Position numbers and translations under genes: made by a program
Notes under the pieces: model-generated
Databases searched by the model: none
Told to the model about the DNA's origin: nothing
Seen by the model: only the letters and a program-made list of their open reading frames with translations
Source of the DNA: Sphingobacteriales bacterium
Lineage (GTDB): Bacteria; Bacteroidota; Bacteroidia; Sphingobacteriales; Sphingobacteriaceae
Assembly (NCBI GenBank): GCA_025353765.1
Contig: JANXOD010000008.1
Span: forward strand, 248,001-312,000
Length of the DNA stretch: 64,000 bases
Direction of reading: 5' to 3'
Shown here: in pieces, positions 24,655 to 33,152 of the stretch
How the letters are laid out: the number at the start of each line of letters is the position of its first letter
How positions within the stretch are numbered: position 1 is the first letter of the stretch

Positions 24655-26391
24655 TCACACAGCCAGGTCATTCATAATAGAAGTAATTTTTTCCTCTAAT
24701 TGCTTTTCAGCCTCTTTAAATGCTCTTTTGTCGGGGAGATCGGTTTTTACGCTACAATAAAACTTAATTTTGGGTTCGGTGCCAGATGGACGTGCAGATA
24801 TCACACTACCATCTTCTGTAATAAATTGTAAAACGTTAGATTTTGGCAAGTCTATCCCTTTTGTTTTTGCGGATAGGAGATCAGTTTCTGTACCCAATTC
24901 ATAATCTTTTAAGGTAACTACTTTAGCTCCATCAAGAGTTGTGGGGGGTGTAATTCTAAACTTTTGCATCATGGCTTTTATTTCTTCGGCGCCACTTTTT
25001 CCTTTTTTGGTAATTGAAACCAGTTTTTCTTTGTAAAAGCCATATTGCTGATACATATCTAACATGGCATCAAATAAACTACTTCCCTGATCTTTATAAA
25101 AAGCGGTCATTTCTGCAATAAATGCACAGGAAATTATGGCATCTTTATCTCTTACTAAGTCGCCAATAAGATATCCGTAACTTTCTTCACCGCCGGCAAT
25201 AAACGTTTTTTTTCCTTCCAATGCAGTCATCACAGCACCAATCCATTTAAAACCGGTAAGCGTATTATAACAAGCTACATTTTTAGATTTAGCTATTTCA
25301 TCAATTAGATTAGTGCTAACAATGGTTGATATAATATACTCATTTCCAGTAATTTTTTCTTTTTCTTGCCATGCATTAAGTATGTAATTAATTAGCAAAC
25401 TCAAGGTTTGATTTCCATTTAGAAGGATAAATTCGCCTTCATGATTTTTAACAGCAACACCCACACGGTCGGCATCGGGGTCTGTTGCCAAAACAAGGTC
25501 GGCATCAATTTCTTTTGCTTTAGCTAAGGCTAGTGTTAAGGCTTCTTTTTCTTCGGGGTTAGGATAAATAACGGTTGGGAAATTGCCATCCGGAGTAATT
25601 TGTTCTTTTACCAGATTCACATTGGTAAACCCAAACTTAGCCAATGCCTTAGGAACCATCGTAATCCCGGTTCCGTGAATAGGAGAGTACACTATTTTTA
25701 AATCGTGTTGACGTTTAATCGCATCCTGTGAGACAGAAAGTTTAATAATCTCGTCCAAGTATAACTGATCCATCTCTTCGCCAATGAGTTCTATGTTTCC
25801 AGTTACCCTATCAAATTTGATTTTACCTATCCTTGTTATTTTAGAAACTTCATCCATCACCACTTCATCGTCCGGTGATATAAATTGGCCACCATCTGCT
25901 CCATAAGCTTTATAACCGTTGTATTCCTTCGGATTATGAGATGCGGTGATCATTACTCCACCACGGCAACCCAGACGACGTATGGCAAAAGAGAGCTCGG
26001 GAGTAGGTCTTAATTCTTTGAAAAAATAAATATGGATGCCATTGGCAGAAAATACATCTGCAGTAATTCGGGCGAAATAATCAGAGTTATTGCGGCTATC
26101 ATGAGCAATAGCTACTTTAATTTTTTCGCCGGGATATTTATTGATCAGGAAATTGCTTAATCCCTGTGTTGCTGCACCTATGGTATATTTATTGATCCTG
26201 TTTAAACCGGGTCCCATAATACCTCTAAGTCCACCCGTACCAAACTCAAGGTCTTTATAAAAAGAGTCAGTTAATTCTATATATGCTTTTTCATCCCATA
26301 GCTTTTGGATTTGATTGCGAGTATCGATATCATAATCCGGCTGAAGCCATTGATTGATTTTTTGTAAAATGGATGGTTCTAATTCCTGCAT
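24655..26391 (-). CDS. Phospho-sugar mutase (phosphoglucomutase/phosphomannomutase)
   Basis: A 578-residue alpha-D-phosphohexomutase that interconverts sugar 1- and 6-phosphates. The phosphoserine loop is MITASHNPKEYNGYKAYGADGGQ, the Mg site is LATDPDADRVGVAV, the sugar-specificity loop is GGEESYGYLIGD, and the phosphate-binding loop is SARPSGTEPKIKFY. The length and the GEESYG loop fit the larger PGM/PMM2-like class common in Bacteroidota. It probably supplies glucose-1-phosphate or mannose-1-phosphate for glycogen and surface polysaccharides. Confidence 0.93.
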   Translation of the reverse strand: MQELEPSILQKINQWLQPDYDIDTRNQIQKLWDEKAYIELTDSFYKDLEFGTGGLRGIMGPGLNRINKYTIGAATQGLSNFLINKYPGEKIKVAIAHDSRNNSDYFARITADVFSANGIHIYFFKELRPTPELSFAIRRLGCRGGVMITASHNPKEYNGYKAYGADGGQFISPDDEVVMDEVSKITRIGKIKFDRVTGNIELIGEEMDQLYLDEIIKLSVSQDAIKRQHDLKIVYSPIHGTGITMVPKALAKFGFTNVNLVKEQITPDGNFPTVIYPNPEEKEALTLALAKAKEIDADLVLATDPDADRVGVAVKNHEGEFILLNGNQTLSLLINYILNAWQEKEKITGNEYIISTIVSTNLIDEIAKSKNVACYNTLTGFKWIGAVMTALEGKKTFIAGGEESYGYLIGDLVRDKDAIISCAFIAEMTAFYKDQGSSLFDAMLDMYQQYGFYKEKLVSITKKGKSGAEEIKAMMQKFRITPPTTLDGAKVVTLKDYELGTETDLLSAKTKGIDLPKSNVLQFITEDGSVISARPSGTEPKIKFYCSVKTDLPDKRAFKEAEKQLEEKITSIMNDLAV

Positions 26392-26444
26392 AATTTTATG
26401 TCTAGATGTATAAGCTTTTGCATTTACGCAAGTATAAAAATCAT

Positions 26445-26474
26445 TTGTGGCAATTTAAAATCAATACTTAAAAT
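26445..26474 (+). repeat. Direct repeat flanking a two-gene segment, left copy
   Basis: TTGTGGCAATTTAAAATCAA followed by TACTTAAAAT matches 28279-28309 with one substitution and a one-base gap. Weaker similarity continues about 15 bp further left (AGTAT..AA..CA). Confidence 0.6.
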
Positions 26475-26479
26475 TCAGT

Positions 26480-27160
26480 CTATAGGCCTCTTTTATACCT
26501 TTTAAAACGCATTCGCTTTTTATACTCATTTATTAAAATAAGTTCTTTGCTATCTAACTTTTCTATTTTATAAATTTCTTCCTTCCTTTCTATATAATTA
26601 GCCAATTGGGGTTTAAGAAAAGCTGTTATTACTACAGATTTACCTTTAAATTGAGATGTAGGAATATGGATCCGATCGTATCCTAAAAGATCAATGGATA
26701 TTATTTTTATTATATCAAAATTATAGAGGGTGATATTAGCCTTCCCTAAAGTATCTGTTAGTATCACAGAGATGAGTTTCTCTTTATTATTTCTTAACCC
26801 ACAAGAAGCAAATGGAAATACTTTGCCACTTGAAGCATCCACTACTTTTATAGACAAAACTCCCATATCTGATGGCTTAATATTTTTTGTTTCTATCTTA
26901 ACTATAGAAGTGTCTGGATTTTTAACATTTTGGTACTTTAGCAAAAGTTTATTGCTTTTTATCTGATAAATGCCTTTCCCTATTATAGGAGTAAGATGCC
27001 CCTGTATATTTTTATTAAAAGTTTTCTCTGAAAATTCCAATACAATTCCTCCTTCGCCAGGAAAAGGATAAAAATATTTGCCAGATAAACTATGACTCTG
27101 TCCGTGTAGAAATAGGGGAGATAAAATTAAAAGAAAATATAAAAAAATGTATTTTATCAA
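26480..27160 (-). CDS. Secreted protein with a carboxypeptidase-regulatory-like (CarboxypepD_reg) domain
   Basis: A 226-residue exported protein (signal MIKYIFLYFLLILSPLFLHG, cut before QSHSL). Residues about 95-170 (GVLSIKVVDASSGKVFPFASC ... TDTLGKANITLYNFDIIKIISIDLLGYDRIHI) have the pattern of the carboxypeptidase regulatory-like domain (transthyretin fold), common at the start of TonB-dependent receptors but also in small secreted proteins. The C terminus is strongly basic (KKRMRFKRYKRGL). No receptor barrel follows. It is paired with the metallopeptidase-like gene upstream and lies inside the repeat-bounded segment. Confidence 0.55.
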   Translation of the reverse strand: MIKYIFLYFLLILSPLFLHGQSHSLSGKYFYPFPGEGGIVLEFSEKTFNKNIQGHLTPIIGKGIYQIKSNKLLLKYQNVKNPDTSIVKIETKNIKPSDMGVLSIKVVDASSGKVFPFASCGLRNNKEKLISVILTDTLGKANITLYNFDIIKIISIDLLGYDRIHIPTSQFKGKSVVITAFLKPQLANYIERKEEIYKIEKLDSKELILINEYKKRMRFKRYKRGL

Positions 27161-27223
27161 TGCAGTTAGTCATTTTTTAGGATTGCTTTGCTAAGTTCTG
27201 CTTTTTGATTGATAGTTTAAAGC

Positions 27224-28081
27224 TTAATATTGACAAGCACTCATTCTGCCCCGTTGATTTTGTGGATTCCCTTCACTATCTATTCCTGTTTGTTCAATAA
27301 TTATAACATTTTGTATGCGTTCTCTATCCTTATAAGAAGGAATTATGTTTTTAAATATTTGAGTAGGATATCCATATTCATCTGTTGTTAAACCACCCCA
27401 AGCTAGATCACTATAAAACCGAGAGCCTAAATTATACCCTTTTAATTGACCGTATTCCTCTAAAGATAAGGCTATATCTTTCATAAATGTCCTTATCATT
27501 TCATGATGATGGATATCATTAAAATCAGGATTTTCGACTTTTTCCCATTCTGAAACCATATCTCCATATGTTTTAGGAGCATTAATGCGGTCAGTATAAA
27601 AATAGGCAATTAGATAAGCATGCACAGACTCATGCAATATGGCTGTTACTAAAGCTAAGTCAGAAGCATTAGTAAATTTTTGGCTATCAAACGTGGTGGT
27701 TATCGTACCCGTTACCGAATTATACACAGGATTTGTTTTGCCATTATAGTTTACATCTAAATGCCCTTCTCTTACTGTCCAGTTATAACCGGGCATTTCT
27801 GCTGAAAACTCTCGAATAATACCAGCCACAGAACCATTGGATAGATTCTGGATATCTCTCAATATAGGTTTCATACAGGGGTTTAGCTGTGTATCATCAA
27901 TTTTTGAGAGAAACAATTGATTAGGGATGAGATTGTTTGTATTTAAAACTAATTGGCTATTAGATGCGCTTTTAACCCCGTATAAAAAGTAGGAGTTCAA
28001 AGACAAATCATTTATTTTAATAGGTGGAGTTTCTGCAGAAGTTCCGATAACTGCTGCTAAAAAAAAGCAATAAATTTTCAT
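27224..28081 (-). CDS. Secreted putative zinc metallopeptidase (HExxH)
   Basis: A 285-residue exported protein (signal MKIYCFFLAAVIGTSA, cut before ETPP). It has a zincin-type helix, VTAILHESVHAYLIAYF, with HESVH giving two metal His and the catalytic Glu; a third ligand may be in the NDIHHHEMIRTFM region about 40 residues later. Many Bacteroidota encode such SprT-like/minigluzincin-like secreted or toxin-type domains. I do not assign a named family. It is a gene pair with the 26480-27160 gene and sits between direct repeats, which suggests acquisition as a unit. Confidence 0.6.
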   Translation of the reverse strand: MKIYCFFLAAVIGTSAETPPIKINDLSLNSYFLYGVKSASNSQLVLNTNNLIPNQLFLSKIDDTQLNPCMKPILRDIQNLSNGSVAGIIREFSAEMPGYNWTVREGHLDVNYNGKTNPVYNSVTGTITTTFDSQKFTNASDLALVTAILHESVHAYLIAYFYTDRINAPKTYGDMVSEWEKVENPDFNDIHHHEMIRTFMKDIALSLEEYGQLKGYNLGSRFYSDLAWGGLTTDEYGYPTQIFKNIIPSYKDRERIQNVIIIEQTGIDSEGNPQNQRGRMSACQY

Positions 28082-28278
28082 CTAAATAGTAGGTAAACAT
28101 TAAGTTGTAATTCTTTAAGTAAACCTATTTTTAAATTAAAATGTTTTTGAGTTTAATATTTATTTTAAATTAAGAGAGAGCATTTTGTACAAATTAGAAA
28201 GAGTTAAATTTAGATCAGTATTAAAAATACAATGCTTTTATCTAATTTTAGTGCCTCTGTGCACAAGTATCAAACCAG

Positions 28279-28309
28279 TTGTGGCAAATTAAAATCAATA
28301 CGTTAAAAT
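28279..28309 (+). repeat. Direct repeat flanking a two-gene segment, right copy
   Basis: TTGTGGCAAATTAAAATCAA followed by TACGTTAAAAT. It overlaps the lysC start codon at 28308 and matches 26445-26474. Confidence 0.6.
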
Positions 28310-29621
28310 GAAAGTATTAAAGTTCGGTGGAACATCGGTTGGCAGCCCCGAAAGAATTAAAAGTTTACTCCATATTATTCACCCGGAAGAACGACAGATT
28401 GTGGTACTTTCCGCCGTATCTGGCACTACAAACAGTCTACTAGAAGTTTCTCAGGCCCACCTTAACGGAGATAGAAAAAAGGCACATGATTTAACTAGCA
28501 TTTTGCAAGAAAAATACAATTCTTTTATTCGTAAATTATTTTCAACAGACGAGGGTTATTCGAATGCAAAAGAACTTATTGAATATCATTTTAACCTGAT
28601 TTCATCTCTCGCAAATGAGAAATTTACGGCCATCGAAGAAAAGATTATCCTGGCACAGGGCGAATTAATTTCTACTACATTATATCATATTTATCTCACA
28701 GAAATTGGTGTAAGTTCTACTTTGTTGCCGGCATTAGATTTTATGAAGATTGATGAAGATAGCGAACCGGACATGGATTATCTCAGTAAACATCTTCGAC
28801 CATTATTGGATAAAAATTCCGATCAAACCTTATTTATTACACAGGGATACATTTGTCGCAACCCTTTTGGTGAGATTGATAATTTACGTCGTGGCGGAAG
28901 CGATTATACTGCTTCCCTAATTGGAGCGGCCATACAAGCAGAAGAAGTCCAAATCTGGACTGATATTGATGGTATGCACAATAACGATCCTCGTATTGTA
29001 AATGGTACTAAGCCTGTTGCGGTATTATCATTTGATGAAGCCGCAGAATTAGCCTATTTCGGCGCTAAAATTTTACATCCTCAAAGTGTTTTTCCTGCCC
29101 AAAAATATAAGATCCCTGTTAGGTTGCTTAATACCATGGAGCCATCTGCAGCCGGAACCTTAATTACCCATGATAGTGAGCGTGGCAAGATTAAATCTAT
29201 TGCCGCAAAAGATGGAATTACTGCTATCAAGATCCAATCCAGCAGAATGTTATTAGCTTATGGTTTTCTGCGTCGTGTGTTTGAAGTTTTTGAACGGTAT
29301 AAAACTCCTATTGATATGATTACTACATCAGAGGTTGCCGTTTCTGTTACTATTGATGAAACACGCAATTTGAATGATATCATCAAAGAATTAAACCGTT
29401 TTGGGACCGTTGAAATTGATTCAGACCAAACCATCATTTGTGTGGTGGGTGATTTTGGCGCTGATAAACATGGCTATGCTTCACGGATTTTTGAAGCATT
29501 GAAACATATTCCCATTCGTATGATTTCTTATGGTGGGAGCAGTTATAATATTTCTTTGCTTGTAAATACATCTGATAAAATAGAAGCCCTAAGATCATTA
29601 CACAATCGTTTATTTGAATAA
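28308..29621 (+). CDS. lysC: Aspartate kinase
   Basis: A 437-residue enzyme that phosphorylates aspartate, the first step toward lysine/DAP, threonine and methionine. The nucleotide motif KFGGTSVGSPERI is at the N terminus, followed by RGGSDYTASLIGAAIQAEEVQIWTDIDGMHNNDPR, the substrate-binding core. Two ACT-like regulatory segments fill the C-terminal 140 residues (ITAIKIQSSRML ... VFERYKTPIDMITTSEVAVSVTID and IICVVGDFG). It is monofunctional, with no homoserine dehydrogenase domain. lysA follows after 51 bp on the same strand. Confidence 0.92.
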   Translation: MKVLKFGGTSVGSPERIKSLLHIIHPEERQIVVLSAVSGTTNSLLEVSQAHLNGDRKKAHDLTSILQEKYNSFIRKLFSTDEGYSNAKELIEYHFNLISSLANEKFTAIEEKIILAQGELISTTLYHIYLTEIGVSSTLLPALDFMKIDEDSEPDMDYLSKHLRPLLDKNSDQTLFITQGYICRNPFGEIDNLRRGGSDYTASLIGAAIQAEEVQIWTDIDGMHNNDPRIVNGTKPVAVLSFDEAAELAYFGAKILHPQSVFPAQKYKIPVRLLNTMEPSAAGTLITHDSERGKIKSIAAKDGITAIKIQSSRMLLAYGFLRRVFEVFERYKTPIDMITTSEVAVSVTIDETRNLNDIIKELNRFGTVEIDSDQTIICVVGDFGADKHGYASRIFEALKHIPIRMISYGGSSYNISLLVNTSDKIEALRSLHNRLFE

Positions 29622-29672
29622 TCGCCTCATTCTAAATCGCCAATAAAGGAGAAGAAGGAATTTTATACCATT

Positions 29673-30917
29673 ATGTTCAACAAAAATACGCTCAAACGCT
29701 TTCAATCACTGGAAACACCTTTTTATTATTATGACCTGGCTTTGCTGGATCATACCTTAAAAGCATGTAAGGCAGCAGCAGATAAATATAATTTTCATGT
29801 GCATTATGCCTTAAAAGCTAACTTTAATGAAAAGATTTTATTAGCCATTGAAGAAGTTGACTTTGGTGCAGATTGTGTAAGCGGTAATGAAGTTAAGAAG
29901 GCCATTGAAATAGGCTTTAAACCTGAAAAAGTGGTATTTGCGGGAGTGGGTAAATCTGACAAAGAGATAAGGGATGCCTTGGATAGAAAGATTTTTTGTT
30001 TCAATGTAGAATCTATTCAAGAGCTGGAAATTATAAATCAACTGGCTAAACAAAAGAATAAGATTGCCAAAGTTGCTTTACGCATTAATCCAAATGTGGA
30101 TGCACATACTCATGAGTATATAACTACGGGATTAGAAGAAAATAAATTTGGTATAAATCAATGGGAATTAATAACTTGTATAGAAGTACTTAAACAATCT
30201 AATTATTTAAATTTTATTGGAATTCATTTTCACATTGGTTCACAAATAACAGATCTGGATGTATTTAAGAGTCTCTGTATTAAAGTAAATGAAATTCATA
30301 ACTGGTTTGAAGAGCGTGGTCTCTCTTTGAAAATATTAAATGTAGGTGGTGGCTTAGGAGTAGACTATCATCATCCCGATGAGCATGCTATACCCGATTT
30401 TGAAAATTACTTTAAAATATTTGATCAATTTTTGGAACGCAGGCTCGGACAAGAAGTTCATTTTGAATTAGGAAGAGCTTTAGTAGCACAATGCGGTAAT
30501 TTAATCAGCCGCATATTATATGTAAAGAATGGCTTAAAGAAAAACTTCCTCATTCTGGATGCAGGAATGACTGAATTAATGCGCCCGGCTTTGTATCAGG
30601 CTTATCATAGGATTGAAAATATCTCTTTCAAGTATCAAGAATTAGGAAAAGGAGTTGAAAGTTCAAAGTTGAAAGTTCAAAGTAAAGACCTGCAACCTGC
30701 AATTCACAACTTGCAACTTACCACTAAATACGATGTTGTTGGCCCCATTTGCGAAAGCACGGATTGTTTTGACAAAGAGGTAGAAATGCCACAATCATTT
30801 CGTGGTGATCTTATCGCTATCCGAACAGCGGGAGCTTATGGTGAGGTAATGGCTTCGGGGTATAATTTGCGTGAGAGGGTGAAATCTGTATATGCCCGAG
30901 TAAAGAATCAGGAATAA
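29673..30917 (+). CDS. lysA: Diaminopimelate decarboxylase carrying an in-frame repeat insertion
   Basis: A 414-residue PLP enzyme of fold III that makes lysine from meso-DAP. Lys48 in HYALKANFN binds PLP; the HFHIGSQI, GGGLGVDY, ELGRALVAQCG and CESTDCF (active-site Cys) motifs are intact. Between the YHRIENIS strand and KYDVVGPICES there is an extra stretch of about 23 residues (327-349, GVESSKLKVQSKDLQPAIHN and following) encoded by an interspersed repeat. It probably sits in a surface loop, since the flanking motifs are preserved. It follows lysC closely and is probably co-transcribed with it. Confidence 0.93.
   Translation: MFNKNTLKRFQSLETPFYYYDLALLDHTLKACKAAADKYNFHVHYALKANFNEKILLAIEEVDFGADCVSGNEVKKAIEIGFKPEKVVFAGVGKSDKEIRDALDRKIFCFNVESIQELEIINQLAKQKNKIAKVALRINPNVDAHTHEYITTGLEENKFGINQWELITCIEVLKQSNYLNFIGIHFHIGSQITDLDVFKSLCIKVNEIHNWFEERGLSLKILNVGGGLGVDYHHPDEHAIPDFENYFKIFDQFLERRLGQEVHFELGRALVAQCGNLISRILYVKNGLKKNFLILDAGMTELMRPALYQAYHRIENISFKYQELGKGVESSKLKVQSKDLQPAIHNLQLTTKYDVVGPICESTDCFDKEVEMPQSFRGDLIAIRTAGAYGEVMASGYNLRERVKSVYARVKNQE
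30652..30719 (+). repeat. Interspersed repeat inserted in lysA
   Basis: Repeated AAAGTTCAAAGTTG blocks on the left and CAACCTGCAATTCACAACTT on the right, with AAGTTG/CAACTT complementarity between the ends. The style is that of the short dyad repeats scattered between genes in Sphingobacteriaceae. Its length keeps the lysA frame open. A degenerate relative is at 30951-30996. Confidence 0.7.
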
Positions 30918-30950
30918 AGGCATAAGCGTGTATGATAATGTAGTAGAAAA

Positions 30951-30996
30951 ACCTAAAGTCCAAAACTTACAACCTCCAACCCACAACTTCAACTTA
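30951..30996 (+). repeat. Degenerate copy of the lysA repeat, intergenic
   Basis: Contains AAAGTCCAAAACTTACAACC and CCAACCCACAACTTCAACTT, matching the right half of 30652-30719 with scattered changes and a deletion. Confidence 0.5.
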
Positions 30997-31079
30997 TTTT
31001 TAGTACAGCAATAAACTTTTTTCCATAAGCATAGTTGTAGATAATAAATAGCAATCATTATTTATTCAAAATTTACAGT

Positions 31080-31784
31080 ATGGAAACTAAGTTTAATCCT
31101 AATGATGAGCGGCTGGAAGCCGGCTCAGGTACATGGCCGGAAGACAATCGCAGGTTTGACTGGCATCAACGAATTAGCTGGGGGGCAGTTATAGCAGGAA
31201 CTATTATTGCCATATTTATTCACTTAACATTAAGCTTACTTGGCGTTGGTATTGGCGCCAGTACTGCAAGTGGAGGTAATGGTGTTGATGGCGGGAATCT
31301 GGCTTTGGGATCTGCAATCTGGTATATTGTAAGTATGCTCCTCTCACTTTTTGCCGGTGGCTGGGTTGCAGGCAGACTTGCCAAAGACAAACACACTTCA
31401 GAAAGTGTTATTCACGGACTATTGGTTACCGGATTAATGATTATCCTCACTTTTTATTTGTTATCAAATGCGGTGGGTAATATTTTAGGCGGAGTTACGT
31501 CCATGGTGGGTAACAATATTTCTTCAATTCAGGACAGGTATCAATCTTCTACTAATCAATCTGATATTGATACTACTCAGGTTCGGCAGGATAGGGCCAC
31601 TCTAGAAAGAAAGGCAGAAAGAATTGCCGGCCAGGCAGCAGAAGGAGCTGCAAAAGGTGCTTTATATGGTTTTGCCGCACTATTACTTAGCGGAGTAACA
31701 GGAGCTTTGGGGGCAAAAATGGGAAGAGATTCGAAGGAACCAGATATTGATCATAAAAAAAGGCAGCATCAATCAAGATTATAA
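31080..31784 (+). CDS. Conserved membrane protein (PhnA-like/YrzE-like)
   Basis: A 234-residue protein with three clear membrane spans: ISWGAVIAGTIIAIFIHLTLSLLGVGIG, LGSAIWYIVSMLLSLFAGGWVAGRLA and VIHGLLVTGLMIILTFYLLSN, and a fourth (LYGFAALLLSGVTGALGAKMG) near the C terminus. Before the last span there is an Ala/Glu/Lys-rich helix (LERKAERIAGQAAEGAAKG). Related proteins are annotated PhnA-like or YrzE-like without known function; the Gly-rich spans resemble small-residue packing in stress-related membrane proteins. It is monocistronic with its own terminator. Confidence 0.7.
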   Translation: METKFNPNDERLEAGSGTWPEDNRRFDWHQRISWGAVIAGTIIAIFIHLTLSLLGVGIGASTASGGNGVDGGNLALGSAIWYIVSMLLSLFAGGWVAGRLAKDKHTSESVIHGLLVTGLMIILTFYLLSNAVGNILGGVTSMVGNNISSIQDRYQSSTNQSDIDTTQVRQDRATLERKAERIAGQAAEGAAKGALYGFAALLLSGVTGALGAKMGRDSKEPDIDHKKRQHQSRL

Positions 31785-31820
31785 CTTATTAGAATTTCTA
31801 TTGCTCAACTTTAAAAATGT

Positions 31821-31858
31821 AATAGAACGTATTTTATTAAATGCGTTCTATTTTTATT
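31821..31858 (+). terminator. Intrinsic terminator between the membrane-protein gene and the convergent acyl-CoA dehydrogenase gene
   Basis: A 14-bp stem (AATAGAACGTATTT / AAATGCGTTCTATT, one G-T pair) with a 4-base loop is followed by TTTATTT. It touches the stop of the minus-strand gene at 31854. Confidence 0.75.
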
Positions 31859-33089
31859 TAAACGCATTTAATCCTGTAACATCCATTCCAGTAATCAGTA
31901 AATGGATATCATGAGTTCCTTCATATGTAACGACAGATTCTAAATTCATCATATGGCGCATAATCGGAAATTCGCCTGTTATACCCATACCGCCTAACAT
32001 TTGGCGAGCTTCACGAGATACATTTAAAGCTGTTTCCACGCTATTACGCTTAGCCATTGATATTTGAGCAGGAGTGGCCCTGTTCTCATTTCTTAATACG
32101 CCTAAACGCCAAACCAAAAGTTGACCTTTAGTTATCTCGGTAATCATTTCGGCTAATTTCTTTTGCTGTAATTGAAATCCGCCGATAGGACGATCAAACT
32201 GCATCCGTTCCTTAGAATAGCGTAAAGCCGTATCATAACAATCCATTGCTGCACCTAAAGCGCCCCAGGCAATACCATAACGAGCCTGGTTAAGACATCC
32301 TAAAGGACCTTTCAATCCCTTTACATTGGGTAATAGATTTTCTTTCGGAACTTTTACATTATCAAAAACTAATTCGCCGGTTGATGAAGCCCGCAAACTC
32401 CATTTATTATGCGTTTCGGGAGTGGTAAAACCTGCCATTCCACGTTCTATAATAATGCCACGGATGTCACCTTGTTCATCTTTAGCCCAAACAACTGCAA
32501 TATCTGCAAAAGGGGAGTTGGAGATCCACATTTTTGCCCCATTTAACAGGTAATAGTCGCCTTTATCTTTAATATTAGTTTCCATGCTGGACGGATCTGA
32601 ACCATGGTTAGGCTCGGTCAAACCGAAACAACCCATAAATTCACCAGAAGCAAGTTTAGGTAGATACTTTTTCTTTTGTTCTTCCGATCCATACGCATAA
32701 ATAGGATACATTACCAATGAACCTTGAACAGATGCGGTTGAACGTATTCCGGAATCACCCCGCTCAATTTCCTGCATGATAAGGCCGTAAGAAATATAAT
32801 CCAACCCTGCCCCGCCATATTCTGTAGGTATAGTTGGCCCGAAAGCACCGATATCTGCAAGGCCTTTAATCAGGTGTTTTGGAAATTCTGCACGTTGAGC
32901 ATAATCTTCAATAATTGGACTTACTTCTTTTTTAACCCAATCACGAACGCTATCACGTACCAGACGATGTTCTTCAGTCAGTAATTCATCTATCTGATAA
33001 TAATCAGGAGCTTCATACAAGTCTTTTTTAGCTGATCTGTGGATCTCTTTTTCGGGTGTTAACGTTGGCATAGAAAAATATTTTTTCAA
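31854..33089 (-). CDS. Acyl-CoA dehydrogenase, glutaryl-CoA dehydrogenase type
   Basis: A 411-residue flavoenzyme. FAD-binding segments CFGLTEPNHGSDPSSM and WISNSPFADIAVVWA, and the C-terminal YEGTHDIHLLITGMDVTGLNAF with the catalytic Glu, are all present. EGTHDIH followed by a Gly-x-x-(I/V)TG ending and RMQFDRPIGGFQLQQKKLA are the pattern of glutaryl-CoA dehydrogenase, which converts glutaryl-CoA to crotonyl-CoA in lysine and tryptophan breakdown. Other short-chain activities cannot be excluded. No other genes of the pathway are adjacent. Confidence 0.85.
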   Translation of the reverse strand: MKKYFSMPTLTPEKEIHRSAKKDLYEAPDYYQIDELLTEEHRLVRDSVRDWVKKEVSPIIEDYAQRAEFPKHLIKGLADIGAFGPTIPTEYGGAGLDYISYGLIMQEIERGDSGIRSTASVQGSLVMYPIYAYGSEEQKKKYLPKLASGEFMGCFGLTEPNHGSDPSSMETNIKDKGDYYLLNGAKMWISNSPFADIAVVWAKDEQGDIRGIIIERGMAGFTTPETHNKWSLRASSTGELVFDNVKVPKENLLPNVKGLKGPLGCLNQARYGIAWGALGAAMDCYDTALRYSKERMQFDRPIGGFQLQQKKLAEMITEITKGQLLVWRLGVLRNENRATPAQISMAKRNSVETALNVSREARQMLGGMGITGEFPIMRHMMNLESVVTYEGTHDIHLLITGMDVTGLNAFK

Positions 33090-33152
33090 AATTAATAAAA
33101 TAGGCTCAATAATGCCTGATAATTTTGCGTGCTATTATTATCCACAATTTCC

